Assembly: GCA_026393985.1 (NCBI GenBank) | Contig: JAPKZB010000041.1 | Coordinates: 1-55,793 of the forward strand | DNA from: Acidobacteriota bacterium | GTDB lineage: Bacteria; Acidobacteriota; Terriglobia; Bryobacterales; Bryobacteraceae | Direction: 5' to 3' | DNA: 55,793 bases | Shown: one piece after another, positions 17,440-24,651 of the stretch | How positions within the stretch are numbered: the stretch's first letter is position 1 | Layout: each line of letters begins with the position of its first letter | Made by a program: the position numbers and the translations under genes | The notes under the pieces: generated by a model | What the model saw: the letters and a program-made list of their open reading frames with translations, nothing else | What the model was told of the DNA's origin: nothing | Databases searched by the model: none

Positions 17440-18413
17440 TCCGCATTGCGTTTTTCAATCACTCGGGCGGTGCTGGCAAGACGTCCCTGGTGTATCACTG
17501 CGCGTGGATGTGGGCGGAGATGGGGAGGCGGGTGCTGGCGGTGGATCTGGATCCGCAGTCGAATCTGTCGATGATGGCGGTGGATACGGACCGGCTGGAG
17601 GAGTTATGGCTCGGGGGGGGCGAGGCGCGGACGGTTTACGGAGCGGTGGCTCCGTTGGTTTGTGGTAGCGGTGAGGCGCGGCCGGCGCATATCGAGGAGA
17701 TCGGGCACGGGCTGGGCCTGCTGGTGGGAGATTTAGCCCTCGCGCGGACCGAGGAGGCGTTTGCAATGGAATGGCCGCAGTGCCAGGACGGCAGTGAGCG
17801 GGCCTTTCGGGTAACCACGGCATTGGGGCAGATGATGCAGGAGGCGGCGGAGCGGTTTGCGGCGGATGTGACGCTGGTGAATATCGGTCCTAACCTGGGC
17901 GCGATCAATCGGGCGGCGCTGTTGGCGGCGAGCCATATGGTGGTGCCGGTGGCGCCGGATCTGTTTTCGTTGCTGGGATTGCGGAATCTGGGACCTGCGC
18001 TGCGGGGCTGGCGCGATGGGTGGCAGGAGGCGCGGCGGAAGGTGGACCGAGTGCTTCCGGCGATGCCAGGCGGGGGGATGGCGCTGGTGGGCTATGTGCT
18101 GCTCCAACACGCGGAACGGCTGGGGAGACCAACCCCCTGGAGCAGCACCTGGCCGCGCAGGATTGCGGAGGGATACCAGCAGAGTGTGCTAGGGGAGACG
18201 GGGCCGGTGGGAAGCCCGGACCCAAACCAGATTGCGGTGATGCGGCGGTACCAAGGCCTGCGGTCGCTGGCGATGGAGGCGCGCAAGCCGATGTTTCGAC
18301 TGACGGCCGCGGACGGCGCGATGGGGGTACACCAGATGAGCGTGCAGCAGTGCGGCGGGGAGTATGAGCGGCTATGCCGCGAGATTGGACGGCGGGTGGG
18401 ATGCGCCGGGTAG
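17436..18413 (+). CDS. ParA/MinD-like ATPase with altered Walker motifs
   Basis: The protein has 325 residues and starts with GTG at 17436, overlapping the upstream stop. The fold is clear: an N-terminal P-loop (FFNHSGGAGKTS, residues 7-17) and the VDLDPQSNLS strand (36-45). Two family-defining residues differ. The signature lysine of the KGGxGKT motif is Ser10, and the switch II aspartate (usually D-x-x-P) is Asn149 in LVNIGPNLG. The lysine of the P-loop proper (Lys15) remains. This suggests nucleotide binding with changed hydrolysis or dimerisation. No ParB gene, parS-like repeat or replication gene is nearby, so plasmid or chromosome partition is unlikely. The coupling to the AlbA_2 protein points to a joint function. 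Confidence 0.85.
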   Translation: MIRIAFFNHSGGAGKTSLVYHCAWMWAEMGRRVLAVDLDPQSNLSMMAVDTDRLEELWLGGGEARTVYGAVAPLVCGSGEARPAHIEEIGHGLGLLVGDLALARTEEAFAMEWPQCQDGSERAFRVTTALGQMMQEAAERFAADVTLVNIGPNLGAINRAALLAASHMVVPVAPDLFSLLGLRNLGPALRGWRDGWQEARRKVDRVLPAMPGGGMALVGYVLLQHAERLGRPTPWSSTWPRRIAEGYQQSVLGETGPVGSPDPNQIAVMRRYQGLRSLAMEARKPMFRLTAADGAMGVHQMSVQQCGGEYERLCREIGRRVGCAG

Positions 18414-18521
18414 CGCCGAAGCCGGAGTAGGTGGTGCGGGGGAAGGATTCTGGTTTCTTCGTTTTGCAAGCCAAGCACCTCTGTTCGAGTTGACACCGGG
18501 ACGTGAGATGTTCCGGTCTTA

Positions 18522-18643
18522 GTGCCGGGCCTGTGCGGCCTGTGGGCTCTTTTGGAACCCGCGCACAACGGACTCGCTTCGGCCCGGTGGTAGGGGCGAG
18601 TTCCTCACCCGGTGGTGCCGTGCCTGCGCGGCCTGTGGGCTTT
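18522..18643. repeat. dispersed intergenic repeat, copy 1 (with partial second unit)
   Basis: 18561-18643 (from gcgcacaacggactcgcttc) is nearly identical to 37947-38029; I count about nine differences in 83 positions. The tail half (gtgccgggcctgtgcggcct) also occurs just before it at about 18526-18545, so one and a half units are present. It sits between the 3' ends of two convergent genes. Confidence 0.85.
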
Positions 18644-18666
18644 GGAAGAAGCCGCCGATGGCCGGG

Positions 18667-19908
18667 TCAGGCCGAAGGTGTGTCCTTGACGAGCCAGCTG
18701 CCGAGCACGCCGAGGGCATAGACGAGGGCGCAGACGGCGCCGACGCGGGGGTAGTCGCCGCCGAGGGCGCTGAACAGGAAGCCGGCGCCGAGGACGCCTA
18801 CCGCGGTGCCGAAGCGGCCAAAGTTGTAGGCCATGCCGCTGCCGGTGGCGCGGACGTGGACCGGGAAGATCTCCGGCAGATAGAGCGACAGCCAGCCGAA
18901 GAAGAGCGTGGCGACGATGCCCTGAGCGAAGACCACATAGTGGAACGCCGGTTCGAGCGGGGCGGTGAGCGTGAACATGGAAACCGTCAGGGTGCTCGCG
19001 CCGAGGCTGATCCAGAGATAGCTGCGGCTGCGGCCCATGCGGCTGGCCAGTTCTGCTCCGGCGATGGCGCCGAAGATGGCGCCCAAGGCCCACCAGCCCT
19101 GCGTGGCGGCTTTGTACTGCGCGTTGCCGGAGCCGGCGACTTTGTCGGCCCAGGGGATCATCCATTTGCTGGCGGCCCAGGCACCGACCATGGGGATGAC
19201 GCTGACGACGATGGCGGAGAGGGTGGTGCGCCGGAGGGTGGGGCGGAAGAGGTCGGCGAGCGGGGTGGTGGCTTTGCGGGGGCCGGTGGAGCGGGCGGCG
19301 AGCCATTCGGGGGACTCGGGCAGGGCGAGAAGGATGACCACGCCCAGGAGGGCGGGGGCGCCGGAGAGCTGGAAGATCCAGCGCCAGGAGTCTGGGGTGA
19401 TGGGCCAGAGGCGGGCGAGTTGGGACAGGAGGAGGATGCCGGCGTTGAGGCCGGCCATCATGGTGCCTGAGACGAGGGGTTTCGAGGCGGAGGGCCAGCA
19501 CTCCGAGACCAGCGCGATGCCGTTGGGCCACATGCCGCCTACACCTAAGCCGACGAGAAAGCGCAGGGCGAGCATCTGCTCCTGCGTCTCAACATAGGCG
19601 CCGCAGGTGGCGAAGACGGAGTAGAAGAGAATGCTGATGCCCATGGCGCGGGTGCGGCCGATGCGGTCGCCGAGGTTGCCGAGGGCGATGCCGCCGACGG
19701 CGGCGCCGAGCATGAGGGAGGCGGTGAACCAGGCGAACCAGTCGCCGCCGACGGTGGGGGTGAAGGCCGGGCCGAGGAGGCTTTTGGAAACCGAGAGCGA
19801 GGCGATGGGCATGAGGCCGAGTTCGACGCCGTCAAAGAGAAGGCCGAGGAAGGAGGTGAGGAGGACGGCGGAGCGGGCGCCGGGGGAGAGGGGGGATGGG
19901 GTGATCAT
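18667..19908 (-). CDS. MFS transporter (sugar/organic acid type)
   Basis: This inner-membrane carrier has 413 residues and about 12 transmembrane segments. The motif between TM2 and TM3 (GNLGDRIGRTRAMG) and the PESPEWL motif after TM6 are typical of MFS carriers for sugars, aromatic acids and related organic acids. It is the last gene of the seven-gene unit and overlaps the sulfatase by 4 nt (ATGA, 19905-19908). It probably imports the product released by the periplasmic enzymes upstream. Confidence 0.9.
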   Translation of the reverse strand: MITPSPLSPGARSAVLLTSFLGLLFDGVELGLMPIASLSVSKSLLGPAFTPTVGGDWFAWFTASLMLGAAVGGIALGNLGDRIGRTRAMGISILFYSVFATCGAYVETQEQMLALRFLVGLGVGGMWPNGIALVSECWPSASKPLVSGTMMAGLNAGILLLSQLARLWPITPDSWRWIFQLSGAPALLGVVILLALPESPEWLAARSTGPRKATTPLADLFRPTLRRTTLSAIVVSVIPMVGAWAASKWMIPWADKVAGSGNAQYKAATQGWWALGAIFGAIAGAELASRMGRSRSYLWISLGASTLTVSMFTLTAPLEPAFHYVVFAQGIVATLFFGWLSLYLPEIFPVHVRATGSGMAYNFGRFGTAVGVLGAGFLFSALGGDYPRVGAVCALVYALGVLGSWLVKDTPSA

Positions 19909-21308
19909 TTTTTAGTGGTGGGCAGGGCGGCGCGCCAACCGGCGCGGAGGCGCCGGGCGAGATCGGCCCGCACGGGTGCGAGGGCGCTGCTGGCGGCGAG
20001 GTTCCGGATTTCGGAGGGGTCCTGGCGGACATCATACAACTCGACGCCGCGGTGGGTGTCGTCCCATTCGGTGTAGCGCCACTGTTCGGTGCGGATGGTG
20101 CGGCCGGTGAAGGCGACATCCTTGGCGTTCTCGCCGGGTTTTTCGCTGCGGCCGACCATGGAGAAGGCCGCGGTTTTCCAGGCGCGGGCGGGGCGCCGCA
20201 GCAGGGGGACGGCGCTGAGACCTTCGAGGTTGGCCGGGGCGGGGAGGCCGCAGAGTTCGGCGAGGGTGGGGTAGATGTCGACGAACTCGACGAGACGGGG
20301 GCAGCGGCCGGGAGCCATGCCGGGCGCGGCGAGGAGCAGGGGGGCGCGGGCGGCGCTTTCAAAGAGAGTCTGCTTGTGCCAGAGTCCGCCGTGGTTGCCG
20401 AGGTGGTAGCCGTGGTCGCCGAGGAAGACGATGATCGTATTGCGGCGGAGGTTGAGACGATCGAGGGCGTTGAGGATGAGGCCGACCTGGGCATCGACGA
20501 AGGAGACACAGGCGTAGTAGGCGGCGAGGTGTTCGCGGACGACGCGGGGGGCGAGGGGGCGGAAGGGATGGGGATGGTTGGCGGCGGCGGGGACGTCGGG
20601 GGGAGGATCGGGCCGGGGCAGCGGCATTTGATCGGGCGGGTAGAGGTCGAAGTAGGGGGCGGGTGCGGCGTAGGGGGCGTGGGGGCGCCGGAAGCCGGCG
20701 GCGAGGAAGAAGGGGCGGCGGTCCTCGGCGCGCTGTTCGAGCCAGGTGACGGTTTGGCGGGCCTGGATGCCGTCGGGGGTGTCGGCGTCGGCGGTGCGGA
20801 GGACGTCCCAGCGGAAGCTGTGGCCGGAGGGCTCGGGGTCGTCGGCGCTGCGGAGGACTTCCGAGCGGGGTGGGTTTTTGCCGAACTCGCGTTTCTCCTC
20901 ATCCCAGGAGCGGGGATCTTCGGCGTGCGGACCGGTGTGGAAGACTTTGCCGGCGTGAGCGGTGAAGTAGCCGTGGCGGCGGAAGAGTTCCGGGAGCAGG
21001 GCGGCGTCGCCGATGTGCTGGCGGGTGGGGGTGGCGAGGGTCCAGACGCGGGTGGTTTCGGGGCGGAGTCCGCTGAGGAGGGAGGTGCGGGAGGGCTGGC
21101 AGAGGGGGAACTGGCAGTAGGCGTTTTCAAAGACGGTGGCGCGGCGGGCGAGGGCGTCGAGGTGGGGAGTTTTGACGATGGGGTTGCCGTAGCAGCCGAG
21201 GGAGTCGTTGCAATCGTCGGCGATGAGGAAGAGAACGTTGGGGCGCGGCGCGGGGGCGGCGGCCAGGGAGGCTGCGGAGAGGGCGGCGGCGAACTGGCGG
21301 CGGGTCAT
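19905..21308 (-). CDS. exported sulfatase, formylglycine-dependent (type I)
   Basis: The protein has 467 residues with a twin-arginine-like or Sec signal (MTRRQFAAALSAASLAAAPA). The metal-binding start (NVLFLIADDCND, Asp31 and Asp32) and the formylglycine site CQPSR (Cys70, followed by TSLLSGLRPETTRVW) are intact. FLGDHGYHLGNHG later in the chain supplies further ligands. The Cys-type site requires a maturing enzyme, which is not in the window. The pattern is closest to iduronate-2-sulfatase-like enzymes. It overlaps both neighbours by 4 nt. It should remove sulfate from a polysaccharide or small organosulfate outside the cytoplasm. Confidence 0.92.
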   Translation of the reverse strand: MTRRQFAAALSAASLAAAPAPRPNVLFLIADDCNDSLGCYGNPIVKTPHLDALARRATVFENAYCQFPLCQPSRTSLLSGLRPETTRVWTLATPTRQHIGDAALLPELFRRHGYFTAHAGKVFHTGPHAEDPRSWDEEKREFGKNPPRSEVLRSADDPEPSGHSFRWDVLRTADADTPDGIQARQTVTWLEQRAEDRRPFFLAAGFRRPHAPYAAPAPYFDLYPPDQMPLPRPDPPPDVPAAANHPHPFRPLAPRVVREHLAAYYACVSFVDAQVGLILNALDRLNLRRNTIIVFLGDHGYHLGNHGGLWHKQTLFESAARAPLLLAAPGMAPGRCPRLVEFVDIYPTLAELCGLPAPANLEGLSAVPLLRRPARAWKTAAFSMVGRSEKPGENAKDVAFTGRTIRTEQWRYTEWDDTHRGVELYDVRQDPSEIRNLAASSALAPVRADLARRLRAGWRAALPTTKK

Positions 21309-22186
21309 GGCAGGGAGGCTTCGAGTTTCCGGAGGTGTTCGAGGGCGAGGCGGGCGACGGTTTCGCCGTCGGGTTTGAAGTCGAAGACTTCGACGGAGAC
21401 CCAGCCGGGGTAGCGGATGTCGCGCAGGGCCTGCAGGATGGGACGAAAAGGATAGTCGGCGGCGCCGGGGTAGCGGCCGTCGAGTTCGTTGAGGTGAACG
21501 TGGCGGATGGAGGTTTTGTACTGGCGGACGGCGACGGCGTGAGGAACGGTTTCGGCGACGGCGTTGTGGGTATCGAACATAGTTTGCAGAGCCGGGCTCT
21601 GGACTGGCTGGACGACGGCCAAGGCTTCGGCGAGGGTCTGAATGATGTTACACAGGTGGGGGGCGAGGGGTTCGAGGGCGATGGTGACACCGCGGGAGCG
21701 GGCGTGGGGAGCGAGGGCGGCGAGACCATCGGCGAGGCGTTGGGTGGCTTCGGCGGGGGAGACGCCGGGGAGGGCGTTGCGCTGGCGGCTGGAGCCGAAG
21801 GCGATAAGGGGGGAGGGGCCGAGATCGGCGGCGAGATCGACAATGCTGCGGAGATAGTCCCAACTGCGGGCGCGCTGGGCGGGGTCGGCGCTGGTGAGGT
21901 GGAGACCGGCGGGGGCTTTGAGGGCGTTGTGGAAGCCGGTGAAGCGCAGGCCGGCCGAGGCCATGTGCTGGCGAACCTGTTTCCGTTCGGCGGCGGAGAG
22001 TTGGACGGGATCGGGACCGAGGTGGGCGGGTTCGACCTCAATGCCAGCGTAGCCGCAGCGGGCGGCGGCCCGGCAGGCGGCGGGGAAGGGTAGGCCGGCG
22101 AAGGTTTCGCTGCAGATGGCCCAGCGGAAGGCGGCTGGCCGGGGGGCCATGGCGAGGAGGAGCGAGCGACGGGTGAGGGGCGGCAT
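21305..22186 (-). CDS. sugar phosphate isomerase/epimerase-like TIM-barrel protein
   Basis: The protein has 293 residues and belongs to the AP_endonuclease_2 family (xylose isomerase-like TIM barrel). Likely metal ligands lie in TIALEPL, MFDTHN, RHVHLNE and WVSVEVFD. The N-terminus (MPPLTRRSLLLAMAPRPAAF) looks like a short export signal. Start and stop overlap the neighbouring genes by 1 and 4 nt. A sugar or inositol-derivative isomerase is the usual role; the substrate is unknown. Confidence 0.88.
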   Translation of the reverse strand: MPPLTRRSLLLAMAPRPAAFRWAICSETFAGLPFPAACRAAARCGYAGIEVEPAHLGPDPVQLSAAERKQVRQHMASAGLRFTGFHNALKAPAGLHLTSADPAQRARSWDYLRSIVDLAADLGPSPLIAFGSSRQRNALPGVSPAEATQRLADGLAALAPHARSRGVTIALEPLAPHLCNIIQTLAEALAVVQPVQSPALQTMFDTHNAVAETVPHAVAVRQYKTSIRHVHLNELDGRYPGAADYPFRPILQALRDIRYPGWVSVEVFDFKPDGETVARLALEHLRKLEASLP

Positions 22187-23211
22187 TAGAGATTGAAGAG
22201 CTTGCGGGCGTTGCCGGCGTAGATTTTGGCTTCGTCGGCGGGGGGAAGTTTGAGTTTGGCGATTTCGCCGGCGATGAGTTCGGGTTCGACCCAGGGGTGG
22301 TCGCTTGAGAAGATCAGACGGTCGGGGCCGACGAACTCATAGCCGTAGCGGATGGCCTGGGCGCGGGGTGAGACGGTATCGAACCAGACGTTCTGGAGGT
22401 ACTCGCTGGGGGGGCGTTTAATGTTTTCGGCGCCGCGTTTGAGAACCATCGCCTGATGGTCGACGCGGCCGATGAGATAGGGCAGGGCGCCGCCGACGTG
22501 GGGGCAGACGAGCTTGAGTTTGGGGTGTTGTTCGAGGATGCCGGCCATGATGATGCGGCCGAGGGCGATGGTGGTGTCGAACATCAGGCCGAGGCCGCCG
22601 GTCATTTCACGGCCTTTGGTGGCTTCGTAGGTGAGGGGGTAGGCGGGGTGGAGGAACAGGGGGATGCCGCGGCGCTCGGCTTCGGCGAACAGGGGGCGGA
22701 ACTCGTCTTCGTCGCTGAAGCGGCCGTTGAGGTTGGAGTAGAGCAGAATGCCTTTCATGCCGAGGCGGTTGATGGCGCGGTCGAATTCGTCCAGCATGGA
22801 CTTGGCGGAATCGAAGGGGAGGGTGGCGAGGCCGAAGAAGCGGGTGGGGTGTTGGCGGACGGTGTCGGCGATGAAGTCGTTCAGCAGGCGGGCCATGGCG
22901 GGGGAGTCTTTGCCGAAGAGTTCGGGGCCGGGGTCGTTGATGGAGAGGGCGGTCATGGTGATGTTGGCTTTGTTCATGACGGCGAGTTTGGCCTGGACGT
23001 CGGTGTGGCTGGGCATGAGTTTGCGGTGCCACTGGCCGACGACGACGAAGCGGTCGGGGCCTTTGCGGTAGACGTAGGGGGCGGTTTGGCGCTTTTCGAG
23101 CAAAGCGAGGAATTCGGCGGAGAACAGGTGGCTCTGGCAGTCGATTTTGACGGGGTTAGCGGCGGCGGCGGTGGCGGCTAAGCCAGCGGTCAGGAGTTCA
23201 CGGCGGTTCAT
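22186..23211 (-). CDS. amidohydrolase-2 family hydrolase/decarboxylase with signal peptide
   Basis: The protein has 341 residues in the family of ACMSD and gamma-resorcylate decarboxylase. The signal is MNRRELLTAGLAATAAAANP. Expected metal-site segments are present: FLHPAYP, CPHVGGALPY and SSDHPWVEP. The N-terminal HxH motif is reduced to DCQSH, with Gln where the first His often sits. The stop codon overlaps the isomerase ATG (TAATG). An aromatic or cyclic acid substrate is plausible from the family. Confidence 0.88.
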   Translation of the reverse strand: MNRRELLTAGLAATAAAANPVKIDCQSHLFSAEFLALLEKRQTAPYVYRKGPDRFVVVGQWHRKLMPSHTDVQAKLAVMNKANITMTALSINDPGPELFGKDSPAMARLLNDFIADTVRQHPTRFFGLATLPFDSAKSMLDEFDRAINRLGMKGILLYSNLNGRFSDEDEFRPLFAEAERRGIPLFLHPAYPLTYEATKGREMTGGLGLMFDTTIALGRIIMAGILEQHPKLKLVCPHVGGALPYLIGRVDHQAMVLKRGAENIKRPPSEYLQNVWFDTVSPRAQAIRYGYEFVGPDRLIFSSDHPWVEPELIAGEIAKLKLPPADEAKIYAGNARKLFNL

Positions 23212-23226
23212 AGGGGGATTCCTTTG

Positions 23227-24651
23227 TTAAGCAAGGGCCTGGCGGACGACCTGGCCGCCGACGTCGGTGAGGCGGAAGTCGCGGCCGGCGTACCGGTGGG
23301 TTAAACGGGTATGGTCGAGGCCGAGGCAGTGCAGGATGGTGGCCTGGAGGTCGTGAATGTGGACGCGGTTTTCGGCGATGTTGAGGCCGAGTTCATCGCT
23401 TCGGCCAATGACCTGGCCGCCTTTGATGCCGCCGCCGGCCATCCAGGCGCTGAAGCAGTTGGGATGGTGGTCGCGACCGGGGTCTTCGTCGGTGCGTTCG
23501 AGTTGGCCGAGGGGGGTGCGGCCGAACTCGCCGGCCCAGACGACGAGGGTGGAATCGAGCAGGCCGCGCTGGCGGAGGTCGGTGAGGAGGGCGCCGATGG
23601 GCTGGTCGGTGATGGCGCAGTTTTTCTTGAGCTTTTTGTTGAGTTCCTGATGGTCGTCCCAACTGGCGTGGGCGAGCATGACGAAGCGGACGCCTTGTTC
23701 GACCATGCGCCGGGCGAGGAGGCAGTTGACGGCGTAGGGGTGCGTGGGTTCCTTGCCGACACCATAGCTGGCGAGGGTTTGGGGGGATTCCTTACTGAAG
23801 TCGAGGAGACCGGGGGCGGCCATCTGCATGCGGAAGGCGAGTTCGTAGGAGTGGATGCGGGAGGCGATGGCGGCATCGCCGGTGGCCTCGATTCTGGCTT
23901 CGTTCAGTTGGCGGATGGCATTGAGGCGGAGGCGTTGGGAGTCGCGGCTGAGGCCTGCGGGATTGGGGAGGTAGAGGATGGGATCGCCGCCGTTGCGGAA
24001 GACGACGCCCTGATGCGAGGAGGGGAGGAAGCCGCTGGCCCAGTTCATAGAGCCGCCGCTGGTGCCGCGGCCGGAGCTGAGGACGACGAAGGCGGGCAGA
24101 TCGCGGGAGACGGTGCCCAAACCGTAGGAGACCCAGGCGCCGACGGTGGGCCGTCCGAACTGGGTGGAGCCGCTGAACAGGAGGGCCTGGCCAGGATGGT
24201 GATTGAAGGCTTCGCTGTAGAGGGAGCGGATGAGGCAGATCTGATCGGCGTTGGCGCCGATGTGGGGCAGGTAGTCGGAAAACTCGGTGCCGCATTGTCC
24301 GTGCGGGGTGAAGACGCGATCGCTGGCGAGGACTTTGGCGTCGGGTTTGACGAAGACGAGGTTGAGGTCTTTGGTCATGGATGCCGTGAGGGGCTGGCCA
24401 TGCCATTTGCGAAGGGCGGGTTTGGGGTCGTAGAGGTCGATGTGGCTGGGGCCGCCTTCCTGGAAGAGGAAGATGACGTTTTTGGCTTTCGCGGGGAAGT
24501 GGGGGGGGCGGCTGGTAGCGGGGGCGGCATCCTGTGTGGCTTCCTGGGCGGCAAGGAGTTCGGCGAGGGAGAGGGCGCCGATGCCGCCGAGGGCCCGGCG
24601 GAGGAAGCTGCGCCGTTGATAGCTGGCGGGGCACTCGTCCATAGTCTTCAT
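23227..24651 (-). CDS. DUF1501 (sulfatase-like) protein with twin-arginine signal
   Basis: The protein has 474 residues. The ATG at 24651 overlaps the PSD1 stop (ATGA), which fixes the start; the open frame continues far upstream but is a shadow there. The signal is RRSFLRRALGGIGALSLAEL. DUF1501 features follow: NVIFLFQEGGPSHIDLYDPK, TEFSDYLPHIGANADQI, VWAGEFGRTPLG and GRDHHPNCFSAWMAGGGIKG. The fold is alkaline phosphatase-like. These proteins almost always travel with a PSD1 gene, as here, but no activity is established. Confidence 0.9.
   Translation of the reverse strand: MKTMDECPASYQRRSFLRRALGGIGALSLAELLAAQEATQDAAPATSRPPHFPAKAKNVIFLFQEGGPSHIDLYDPKPALRKWHGQPLTASMTKDLNLVFVKPDAKVLASDRVFTPHGQCGTEFSDYLPHIGANADQICLIRSLYSEAFNHHPGQALLFSGSTQFGRPTVGAWVSYGLGTVSRDLPAFVVLSSGRGTSGGSMNWASGFLPSSHQGVVFRNGGDPILYLPNPAGLSRDSQRLRLNAIRQLNEARIEATGDAAIASRIHSYELAFRMQMAAPGLLDFSKESPQTLASYGVGKEPTHPYAVNCLLARRMVEQGVRFVMLAHASWDDHQELNKKLKKNCAITDQPIGALLTDLRQRGLLDSTLVVWAGEFGRTPLGQLERTDEDPGRDHHPNCFSAWMAGGGIKGGQVIGRSDELGLNIAENRVHIHDLQATILHCLGLDHTRLTHRYAGRDFRLTDVGGQVVRQALA

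Noticed and set aside
17436-18413. Plasmid or chromosome partition locus (ParA)
   Set aside because: No ParB, no parS-like repeats and no replication gene are present, and the ParA signature lysine is missing.
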